Assembly (NCBI GenBank): GCA_910585285.1
Contig: CAJUDL010000051.1
Coordinates: 1-23,474, forward strand
DNA: 23,474 nt
Origin: an uncultured Muribaculaceae bacterium
GTDB taxonomy: Bacteria; Bacteroidota; Bacteroidia; Bacteroidales; Muribaculaceae
Direction: 5' to 3'
Shown here: positions 7,265-13,966 of the stretch, in pieces
How positions within the stretch are numbered: the first letter of the stretch is position 1
Layout of the letters: the number at the start of each line of letters is the position of its first letter
The notes under the pieces: model-generated
What the model saw: the letters and a program-made list of their open reading frames with translations, nothing else
What the model was told of the DNA's origin: nothing
Databases searched by the model: none
Made by a program: the position numbers and the translations under genes

Positions 7265-7672
7265 ATGAGTTATAAAGTTATTGATATCGAGGGAGTAGGC
7301 GAAGCCTATGCCGCGAAATTGAATGATGCCGGTATCGAGACGGCTGAAGAATTTCTCGAAGTGTGCAAAACGCCGGCGGGGCGCAAAAGCCTTGGGGAGA
7401 AAACGGACATCAGTAGCAAGCTGATTCTGAAATGGGCAAATCATACGGATCTTTTCCGCGTCCCCGGCATCGGTCCACAATTTGCAGAATTGCTTGAGGC
7501 GGCGGGTGTGGATACTGTCAAAGAATTGCGTCATCGCAACGCCGAGGCATTGACAGCCAAACTTGAAGAGGTGAATGCCGAGAAAAAACTTACACGCCGT
7601 GTGCCTTCCGTGAAAGAGGTGGAAAAGATGATTGAGGCTGCCAAGGAGCTTGAGCCAAAAATGACATATTAA
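7265..7672 (+). CDS. DUF4332 helix-hairpin-helix protein
   Basis: The 135-residue helical protein has two helix-hairpin-helix-like motifs: IEGVGEAYAAKL (8-19) and VPGIGPQFAELL (66-77). Each has the GxG turn used in non-specific DNA binding. This arrangement fits DUF4332. The function of the family is not established; a DNA-binding or protein-interaction role is inferred from the motifs. It starts with ATG at 7265 and ends before a strong terminator at 7735, so it is a single-gene unit, separate from lysS. Confidence 0.85.
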   Translation: MSYKVIDIEGVGEAYAAKLNDAGIETAEEFLEVCKTPAGRKSLGEKTDISSKLILKWANHTDLFRVPGIGPQFAELLEAAGVDTVKELRHRNAEALTAKLEEVNAEKKLTRRVPSVKEVEKMIEAAKELEPKMTY

Positions 7673-7734
7673 GGCACAAAAAGGCATTGGCATGTGTGTC
7701 TGAATATAAAAATTGAGTTATAGAAATGAAGATG

Positions 7735-7770
7735 TGGCGTTAACGGATAGTTAATGCCATATTTTTTTAT
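7735..7770 (+). terminator. Rho-independent terminator after the DUF4332 gene
   Basis: TGGCGTTAAC (7735-7744), a 5-nt loop and GTTAATGCCA (7750-7759) form a 10-bp stem with one G-U pair, followed by a run of seven T within ATTTTTTTAT. It is directly joined to the -7 box of the next gene. Confidence 0.85.
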
Positions 7771-7778
7771 TAATTTTG
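7771..7778 (+). promoter_or_regulatory. -7 box of the lysS promoter
   Basis: TAATTTTG matches TAnnTTTG and is followed by CA, as often seen. No clear TTTG occurs 19-21 bp upstream, where the DUF4332 terminator stem sits instead. The leader to the lysS ATG would be about 70 nt and contains the fold-back AAGTTT-AGC-AAACTT (7801-7815). Confidence 0.55.
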
Positions 7779-7855
7779 CAAACAAGTATGTTTTGTAGAT
7801 AAGTTTAGCAAACTTAAGCTTAAAAGTTTAAAAGTAAAATACAGATATTCCATAT

Positions 7856-9421
7856 ATGGCAAACCAAGAACTTAGCGAGCAAGAGATTGTGCGCCGCCGT
7901 AGCCTTGAGGCTTTGCGCGAGCGAGGCATAGATCCTTATCCCGCTGCCGAATATCCGGTGAGCGGGTATTCACGCGAAATTAAAGAGAATTTTGATGAGA
8001 ACCTGACTCCTCCGCGAGAGGTGGCTGTGGCTGGTCGTATCATGAGCCGAAGAATCATGGGTAAAGCTTCTTTTATGGAGCTTCAGGATTCTGAGGGTCG
8101 TATCCAGATATACGTAAGCAGGGATGATATTTGCCCCGGTGAAGACAAGGATTTCTATAATGTCGTATTCAAGAAACTCCTCGACATCGGCGACTTCATC
8201 GGTGTGAAAGGATATGTGTTCCGCACTCAGATGGGAGAGATCTCCATCCACGCCCGCGAGATCACAGTGCTTGGCAAGAGTCTGCGTCCGCTTCCTATCG
8301 TGAAACTCAAAGACGGTAAGGCATATGATGCATTCACAGATCCCGAACAGCGTTATCGCCAGCGCTATGTGGATCTTGTGGTGAATCCCGGTGTGCGCGA
8401 CATCTTCCTCAAACGCACGAAGATGTTCAACTCCATGCGTGAGTATTTCAACTCTTTCAACTATACGGAGGTTGAGACTCCCATCCTTCAGTCGATTCCC
8501 GGTGGAGCCGCTGCGCGTCCTTTCATCACTCATCACAATGCTCTTGATATTCCACTTTATCTCCGTATTGCCGATGAGCTTTATCTGAAACGTCTGATTG
8601 TCGGTGGTTTCGAAGGCGTGTATGAGTTTTCTAAAAACTTCCGTAACGAGGGTATGGACCGTACCCACAATCCGGAATTCACATGTATGGAGATTTATGT
8701 CCCCTACAAGGATTACAACTGGATGATGGATTTCACTGAGAAGATGCTTGAGAAGATCGCGCTTGATGTCAACGGCACTACTAAAGTGCAGGTTGGTGAT
8801 CATGAGATAGATTTCAAGCCTCCTTACAAACGCGTCACCATGACTGAGGCAATACTTGAGAAGACAGGCTTCGACATTACCGGCAAGAGCGAGGAAGAAC
8901 TTCGTGCGTTCTGCAAAGAGGCAGGCATAGAGACTGATCCCTCAATGGGTAAGGGTAAACTGATTGATGAGATTTTCGGTGAGAAGTGCGAAGGCACTTA
9001 TATTCAGCCCACTTTCATTACTGATTATCCTATCGAAATGTCTCCCCTTACAAAGCGTCATCGCGAGAATCCTGAACTCACGGAGCGTTTCGAACTTATG
9101 GTGAATGGTAAGGAACTTGCCAACGCATATTCCGAGCTTAACGATCCGATCGACCAGTATGAGCGTTTTGTTGAGCAGATGCGTCTTGCCGACAAGGGTG
9201 ATGACGAGGCGATGATCATTGATGCCGACTTCATCCGTGCGCTTGAATACGGTATGCCTCCCACATCAGGTATGGGTATCGGCATGGACCGTCTGGCAAT
9301 GCTTCTCACCGGTCAGACCACCATCCAGGAAGTGCTTCTTTTCCCGCAGATGCGTCCGCAGAAAGTTGCCAAATCAGAAAGCGGCGAAGATTCGGAGGAA
9401 TCTAAAGAAGAGACTAAATAA
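7856..9421 (+). CDS. lysS: Lysyl-tRNA synthetase, class II
   Basis: The 521-residue enzyme charges tRNA-Lys with lysine in the cytoplasm. An N-terminal OB-fold anticodon-binding domain (about 55-140; VAVAGRIMSRRIMGKASF) is followed by the class II catalytic core. Motif 1 lies around TEVETPILQSIPGGA (204-218), motif 2 is FRNEGMDRTHNPEF (262-275), and motif 3 is GMGIGMDRLAML near residue 475. The C-terminus after LLFPQMRP is a short acidic tail. Nothing essential is missing. The isomerase frame begins 9 bp after the stop, so lysS and pgi are probably co-transcribed. In Bacteroides, as I recall, gpsA lies between these two genes; it is absent here. Confidence 0.97.
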   Translation: MANQELSEQEIVRRRSLEALRERGIDPYPAAEYPVSGYSREIKENFDENLTPPREVAVAGRIMSRRIMGKASFMELQDSEGRIQIYVSRDDICPGEDKDFYNVVFKKLLDIGDFIGVKGYVFRTQMGEISIHAREITVLGKSLRPLPIVKLKDGKAYDAFTDPEQRYRQRYVDLVVNPGVRDIFLKRTKMFNSMREYFNSFNYTEVETPILQSIPGGAAARPFITHHNALDIPLYLRIADELYLKRLIVGGFEGVYEFSKNFRNEGMDRTHNPEFTCMEIYVPYKDYNWMMDFTEKMLEKIALDVNGTTKVQVGDHEIDFKPPYKRVTMTEAILEKTGFDITGKSEEELRAFCKEAGIETDPSMGKGKLIDEIFGEKCEGTYIQPTFITDYPIEMSPLTKRHRENPELTERFELMVNGKELANAYSELNDPIDQYERFVEQMRLADKGDDEAMIIDADFIRALEYGMPPTSGMGIGMDRLAMLLTGQTTIQEVLLFPQMRPQKVAKSESGEDSEESKEETK

Positions 9422-9430
9422 AGTTAAAGG

Positions 9431-10861
9431 ATGAGACTTCTGAGCCGCGTAAGCGTTAATATGGCAGTGAGCGCTGCCATGGCTTTTGCGGCTCATGGAG
9501 CTTTCGCTCAGAATAATAGTCAGATTATTTCCAATAAATCGATAGAAGTTATGAAAACAATTGAGCTAAACATTCAGGATGCTGTTTATTTTGCAGAAAA
9601 ACAATATGAGGCACTGAAAGATGAGAGCATCCAGGCTCTCACCACTCTTGAGGAAGGAACCGGTGCCGGTAATGATTTCCTCGGATGGCTTGATCTTCCT
9701 TCCAAGACTCCCGAGAAACTTGTGGAGAGTATTGAGGCAACTGCAGCTCGTCTGCGTGAGAATTGCGATTATGTGGTTTGCGTGGGTATCGGCGGCAGTT
9801 ATCTCGGTGCAAAGGCTGTGAACTATGCCCTTGCTGATTCTTTCGCTGATTTCTATGCTCCGAAACCCAAAGAGCCGAAAGTGCTCTATGCAGGTCAGAA
9901 TATCGGCGAGGATTATCTCGCCGAACTGCAGAACCTTCTGAAAGGCAAAAGATTCGGTATCATCGTTATCTCCAAGTCAGGTACTACTACCGAGCCGGCA
10001 ATTGCGTTCCGTCTGCTGAAAGATCAGCTTGTTGCTCAGGTTGGCAAAGAGGAGGCAAAAAAACTTATAGTGGCTGTTACTGATGCAGCTCGTGGTGCTC
10101 TCCGTCAGATGAGCGATGAAGAGGGTTATGAGACTTATGTAATTCCCGATAATGTGGGTGGTCGTTTCTCAGTGCTCACTCCCGTGGGTCTTCTCCCCAT
10201 CGCAGTTGCAGGTCACGATATCAAGAAGCTTCTTGCCGGTGCTGCCGATATGGAGAGATCAACTCTTCATCCCTCAGACACGAATATCTCTCAGACTTAT
10301 GCACGTCTGCGCAACGCTCTTTACAGAAGCGGCAAGAAGACAGAGATTCTCGTGAACTTCGATCCGAAGCTTCATTATGTTTCTGAATGGTGGAAACAGC
10401 TCTATGGTGAGAGCGAAGGTAAGGACGGCAAAGGTATTTTCCCTGCATCTGTAGATTTCACTACCGACCTTCACTCAATGGGTCAGTGGATTCAGGATGG
10501 CGAGCGCACAATCTTCGAGACTGTGATCTCTGTTGCCAAGACAGCTGTTGAGCATCGTGTCCCGATGGATGCTGCCAACCTTGACGGCATCAACTATCTC
10601 GCAGGAAAACGTATCGATGAGGTCAACAAGATGGCAGAGCTTGGCACAAAGATGGCTCACGTAGACGGTGGCGTGCCTAATATCCACATCACGATCCCCG
10701 CTCTTGATGAGTATTCACTCGGTCAGCTTATCTATTTCTTTGAGAAAGCTTGCGGCATCAGCGGCTATCTGCTGGGTGTGAATCCTTTCAATCAGCCCGG
10801 TGTTGAGGCATACAAGAAGAATATGTTCAAACTTCTCAAGAAACCCGGATACGAGGATTAA
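9431..10861 (+). CDS. pgi: Glucose-6-phosphate isomerase with in-frame signal-peptide-like N-terminal extension
   Basis: The enzyme interconverts glucose-6-phosphate and fructose-6-phosphate in glycolysis. Numbered from 9431 (476 aa), it has GIGGSYLGAK (119-128), phosphate-binding SKSGTTTE (181-188), the signature DNVGGRFSVLTPVG (240-253), catalytic Glu327 in GESEGK, His348, and the C-terminal signature GVNPFNQPGVEAYKK with Lys462. A family-like start, MKTIELNI, is Met41 at 9551, giving 436 aa. The 40 residues before it are in frame and look like a Sec signal peptide: Arg2/Arg6, hydrophobic MAVSAAMAFAAHGAFA, then Q. Neither start has a good Shine-Dalgarno sequence. Translation from 9551 gives the usual cytoplasmic enzyme; translation from 9431 would give an unusual form. 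A strong terminator follows. Confidence 0.95.
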   Translation: MRLLSRVSVNMAVSAAMAFAAHGAFAQNNSQIISNKSIEVMKTIELNIQDAVYFAEKQYEALKDESIQALTTLEEGTGAGNDFLGWLDLPSKTPEKLVESIEATAARLRENCDYVVCVGIGGSYLGAKAVNYALADSFADFYAPKPKEPKVLYAGQNIGEDYLAELQNLLKGKRFGIIVISKSGTTTEPAIAFRLLKDQLVAQVGKEEAKKLIVAVTDAARGALRQMSDEEGYETYVIPDNVGGRFSVLTPVGLLPIAVAGHDIKKLLAGAADMERSTLHPSDTNISQTYARLRNALYRSGKKTEILVNFDPKLHYVSEWWKQLYGESEGKDGKGIFPASVDFTTDLHSMGQWIQDGERTIFETVISVAKTAVEHRVPMDAANLDGINYLAGKRIDEVNKMAELGTKMAHVDGGVPNIHITIPALDEYSLGQLIYFFEKACGISGYLLGVNPFNQPGVEAYKKNMFKLLKKPGYED

Positions 10862-10977
10862 TAAAAATTCCTGACAGGATCGAAATAAGATTCGAAATAT
10901 TTAAGGAGCCGGTAGCTCAAAGCAACCGGCTCCTTTTATTGCATCCTAAGTTGCATGACGTTTTCGATACTGGCGGG
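10862..10977 (-). pseudogene. Decayed fragment resembling the SprT-like gene C-terminus
   Basis: Read on the minus strand, this stretch aligns with 13365-13478, the segment encoding residues 159-196 of the SprT-like protein. Shared features, in order, are Pro-x-x-Ile/Val-Glu-x-x-Met-x-Leu, a GCAATAAAA-GAGC-GG block, AGCTACC-GCTC, and SYFDxVR with an identical run ATCGAAATAAGA (plus strand). Relative to the intact gene it has small indels and a stop codon, and no N-terminal part. It ends at the pgi stop codon. The same bases form the pgi terminator. The homology was aligned by eye and needs a computed alignment. Confidence 0.45.
10903..10940 (+). terminator. Strong rho-independent terminator of pgi
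   Basis: AAGGAGCCGGT (10903-10913), an 11-nt loop and ACCGGCTCCTT (10925-10935) form a perfect GC-rich 11-bp stem followed by TTATT. It begins 41 bp after the pgi stop. On the other strand it would sit about 60 bp beyond the lipoprotein stop, so it may work for both convergent genes. Confidence 0.88.
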
Positions 10978-10995
10978 AAGCCCGTATGAAGAATG

Positions 10996-13167
10996 CTATT
11001 TATTATAACCGGGATTCTGAGACCATCCGGAATATATTATCAGGTCTTGGGGGAGGGGCCAGAGTGTCTGATAAGATTCGTAATTGCCGAGACTATGGCG
11101 CTTCTGGAACGCGAAGTATCGGGGAATAAAAAGTTCCTTGCGGATTTTTTCGATATATGTCAACAGGTTGCCGTTGGCTATCACAGGCATATTTTTCGCC
11201 TGCGCTACTTGATTTATGAGCGCGGTGGCTTTTGTTTCGTTGCCGGAGGAGATGTAACATTCGGCTAAAAGTAGCAGCGCATCGGCATATGAATAGTAAC
11301 TAACTGTATGACCGCTCATAACCTCATTTGGAACGTTTATAAACAGTATTGTGCCGCTGTTGGCATCATATTCGTTGCCTGAGGAGAGGGTATATCGACC
11401 GCTGTTGACAATCTCTTCAAGATACGGCATGGCTCGCGAAGGCTCGTTAAGAAACATGTGTATGTTGGCCTTAGCCATGCGCCACACATCTTTCGAAATA
11501 CTGAACGCTTCTTCCGGATTGAAATTGATGAGCCCACTCTTTTCTCTAAATGCGGAGGAGATATTATCAAGAGAATTTTCAATATAGCGTGCCACGTCTT
11601 TTGCCGGTTCCTGTTTCAGAACATCGTAATTGTCTCCTGTCTGGTTTAATTCCAGAATGCAGATGTTCCCCCATTTATCCAGCATCTCGGTGTAAGTGAT
11701 TGCGTTCAGCAGTATGAAATATGGATTAGCATCAGAGTTGTTTAGTTCAGAAAAACTTTTAATGGCTAATGCGTTGGATCTGATAGATGAATAAGCTGCT
11801 TGGAAAGCCTTGTCGTTGTAGTAATTGTTGACAGCTAAAGGACAACGCACATCGTGGAACTGATACATTCCCGTATATCCGCGTTCCATATAATACATCC
11901 AGGAGACAGCTTCCGAGAATTTGTTAAAAGTTGAGGAAACATATTGCTTGCCGACATCGCTAAGAGAGATAGGGATTGCCGGATCGCCAGCAAGGGTGAC
12001 TTTAATATCAGCGCGGGCTGTTCCCATTAAGTCGTATAAAAATACATGATCTGTCTGATTGATATGTGATTGCGTTTTGTCTACTTTGATTGTGAGTACA
12101 TTGTTCTCGTAGGTTGACACGCATTTTATGGGATTGTTCGTTTCAAAGAAATGATTGAAGATATTATCGACAGTTACATTGCCAGGGCTTTCTTCACCAT
12201 AGGGGTCTTTGAAAGGTTCGAGAGAGAGGGGAATATTTGAAGTTATCTGAATGGTGGCGGTGCCCCCGTTCTTATCAAAAGAAATCTCATTTTGTGAAAG
12301 AGAAATCTCGATATTGTCTGCAATCTCATTACCGGCAATGCCATCGCCGTTCCAGTCGATAAAATAACGCAGGTCAGGCACCTTTATACTTTTTCCGAGT
12401 TCCGCATAGCGGGAGGTGATGTTGTCGGCAATAAAGTCAAGAGAGTTTTTGATCAGGCTGCGGTCATGAGAGAGTGTGCGTTTGTTGTCATCGGTAAATA
12501 CACCATCATCGGCAAGATCCTGGGTAAGAGCCGAAATATACTCGGTGATTTCTGCGTCAGAACGGTTTACGAGCACGAGTGAGGATATGGCAATGAGGAC
12601 ACCGGAACCATCACTTCCGGCTGAGACAGACATTGTCTCGGCGGGTGTAGATTCATAATTCTGCAAACCGAACTGCGTGAGGAGCTCTTTCTGAGCTTGC
12701 CTGTCGGCAGCGGCAAATGTATTACCGTCGCGCATGAGGTTCTGGATACGTGTCGATTTCAGGTGAGTGATGATATTGACGTTGACAGAATTCCTGTCAG
12801 AAAGGTCTGCCAATGCGATCAGATGGAGCTGACCAAGGGAAAGGTCACCGCTTATCTCGTTGAAATAATAGCCATCAGCAGCAATGCGTACAAACTGCGA
12901 TGCGAGATCTATTTTGCCGAGGTCGAAAGAGCCTGTATCATCATTGATTTCGCCGCTGAAAACGGTGCCGATCGGTGTCATGGATTCGTTGAGAGGCTGG
13001 ACACTTACAGAAGAACCGCGAACAAACGGACCTTTTTCAACCTTACCTGAAAGTTGGTATGTGCCGGAATGTGGCTTCTCTCCGTTTCCGGGTTCATCGT
13101 TCTTTTCTGTGCATCCTGTCAGGGCTGCGACGGCAAGTAAAAGAAAGGATAAGTATTTGATGTTCAT
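10996..13167 (-). CDS. Chimeric lipoprotein: N-terminal domain, BACON-like domain, SusD-like C-terminal domain
   Basis: The 723-residue surface-lipoprotein candidate has a signal peptide with lipobox LTGC (Cys19). Residues about 36-200 contain SGKVEKGPFVRGSSVSV and AADGYYFNEISGDLS, a pattern found in other secreted lipoproteins. A calcium-loop-like DWNGDGIAGNEI (271-282) follows. A BACON-like Ig domain spans about 286-393 (SQNEISFDKNGGTATIQITS). The rest (about 400-723) looks like the helical C-terminal part of SusD/RagB proteins: YSYADALLLLAECYISSGN, IRKELFIPRYFAFQKR, and the ending PLPQDL...SQNPGYNK. SusD proteins bind glycans or peptides for a SusC outer-membrane transporter, but no susC is present here. 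The gene is behind SprT-like and TlpA-like genes on the same strand. Confidence 0.85.
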   Translation of the reverse strand: MNIKYLSFLLLAVAALTGCTEKNDEPGNGEKPHSGTYQLSGKVEKGPFVRGSSVSVQPLNESMTPIGTVFSGEINDDTGSFDLGKIDLASQFVRIAADGYYFNEISGDLSLGQLHLIALADLSDRNSVNVNIITHLKSTRIQNLMRDGNTFAAADRQAQKELLTQFGLQNYESTPAETMSVSAGSDGSGVLIAISSLVLVNRSDAEITEYISALTQDLADDGVFTDDNKRTLSHDRSLIKNSLDFIADNITSRYAELGKSIKVPDLRYFIDWNGDGIAGNEIADNIEISLSQNEISFDKNGGTATIQITSNIPLSLEPFKDPYGEESPGNVTVDNIFNHFFETNNPIKCVSTYENNVLTIKVDKTQSHINQTDHVFLYDLMGTARADIKVTLAGDPAIPISLSDVGKQYVSSTFNKFSEAVSWMYYMERGYTGMYQFHDVRCPLAVNNYYNDKAFQAAYSSIRSNALAIKSFSELNNSDANPYFILLNAITYTEMLDKWGNICILELNQTGDNYDVLKQEPAKDVARYIENSLDNISSAFREKSGLINFNPEEAFSISKDVWRMAKANIHMFLNEPSRAMPYLEEIVNSGRYTLSSGNEYDANSGTILFINVPNEVMSGHTVSYYSYADALLLLAECYISSGNETKATALINQVAQAKNMPVIANGNLLTYIEKIRKELFIPRYFAFQKRHSLGNYESYQTLWPLPQDLIIYSGWSQNPGYNK

Positions 13168-13225
13168 ATGTTGTTTTAGTATTATGTTGTGGTCAGTTAT
13201 TTATATATTCAATGGCTATTTGTCA

Positions 13226-13233
13226 CAAAGTTA
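13226..13233 (-). promoter_or_regulatory. Possible -7 box of the SusD-like lipoprotein gene
   Basis: On the minus strand TAACTTTG fits TAnnTTTG, 58 bp before the ATG at 13167. No convincing TTTG lies 19-21 bp further upstream. It suggests that the lipoprotein can be transcribed separately from the SprT-like gene. Confidence 0.4.
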
Positions 13234-13280
13234 TAAATATTTTTTGTTTTTATAAAGAAAGAAAATAGCAAATTTTAAAA

Positions 13281-13952
13281 TTATAGAAACTTAAGACGAT
13301 ACTCTTTGCAGAATTCGGTTAATTGTTCCTCGGCGATACGTATGCCATGGAGGCGAGTTCGACAGGAGCGCACTGAATCGAAATAAGAGTCATTGGATTC
13401 ACAGAGCTGGTAGCTTCTGAGCTGCCAGCTCTTTTTATTGCGTGCTATAAGTCGCATAAAAGCTTCGACACGAGAGGGCTGTATATGGCAACAGTAACAT
13501 TCTCCGTTCTCGAACATAAGAAGTATGAGCTTGTGAATTGTTCTGCCTGGACCTTTGACGTGCTGACGTTTCGAAGAAATGGTGATATGCAGTGAGTCCG
13601 GAAAGGCATTATTGATTCTGTGCATAAATTCGCGGAATACTTTGCCGTGGGCGCTGGTGTCGCGGATATTGTTCTGGAAAATATATTGATGAATCATTTC
13701 GTGCACCAATGTGCTGTCGATTTCCAGCTGAGTTTCCTCAACCGGGTTACGGTAAAGTATGATGCAGTCTTCGTAACGGCGAAACAAACCCCGACGGATA
13801 TATTTGCGTCGAAATAACCCGTGATAGTTCTTTGAGCGTGGACGAACAAGAATATTCACCGGCTTGAATTTCTTCGCCTCCCAGATGCCGGCATCAGCTA
13901 TCCTGCCTATCCATTCACTATGCCTTTCCCGCAAATATTCCTCTGTCAGCAT
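13281..13952 (-). CDS. SprT-like zinc metalloprotein
   Basis: The 223-residue protein has a zinc-metallopeptidase motif HEMIHQYIFQ (His84, Glu85, His88) and a third likely ligand His102 in SAHGKVFREFM, as in SprT/Spartan-like domains. A cysteine pair in ECYCCH (151-156) may belong to a zinc-binding C-terminal module. SprT-like proteases in other organisms cut proteins crosslinked to DNA; whether this one is an active protease is unknown. There is no signal peptide. It starts 14 bp after the TlpA-like gene, implying co-transcription. Its 3' part (13365-13478) resembles a decayed fragment next to pgi and contains a plus-strand terminator-like hairpin (13403-13436). Confidence 0.85.
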   Translation of the reverse strand: MLTEEYLRERHSEWIGRIADAGIWEAKKFKPVNILVRPRSKNYHGLFRRKYIRRGLFRRYEDCIILYRNPVEETQLEIDSTLVHEMIHQYIFQNNIRDTSAHGKVFREFMHRINNAFPDSLHITISSKRQHVKGPGRTIHKLILLMFENGECYCCHIQPSRVEAFMRLIARNKKSWQLRSYQLCESNDSYFDSVRSCRTRLHGIRIAEEQLTEFCKEYRLKFL

Positions 13953-13966
13953 CCCGTACTTTATGA

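Noticed and set aside
7970..8803. Long minus-strand ORF (277 codons) inside lysS
   Set aside because: Antisense shadow of conserved lysS sequence; His/Ile-rich composition typical of shadow frames.
9422..9550. Remnant of gpsA between lysS and pgi
   Set aside because: The peptide in this stretch looks like a signal sequence and lacks the GGGSWATA-type nucleotide-binding start of GpsA, so I see no gpsA relic.
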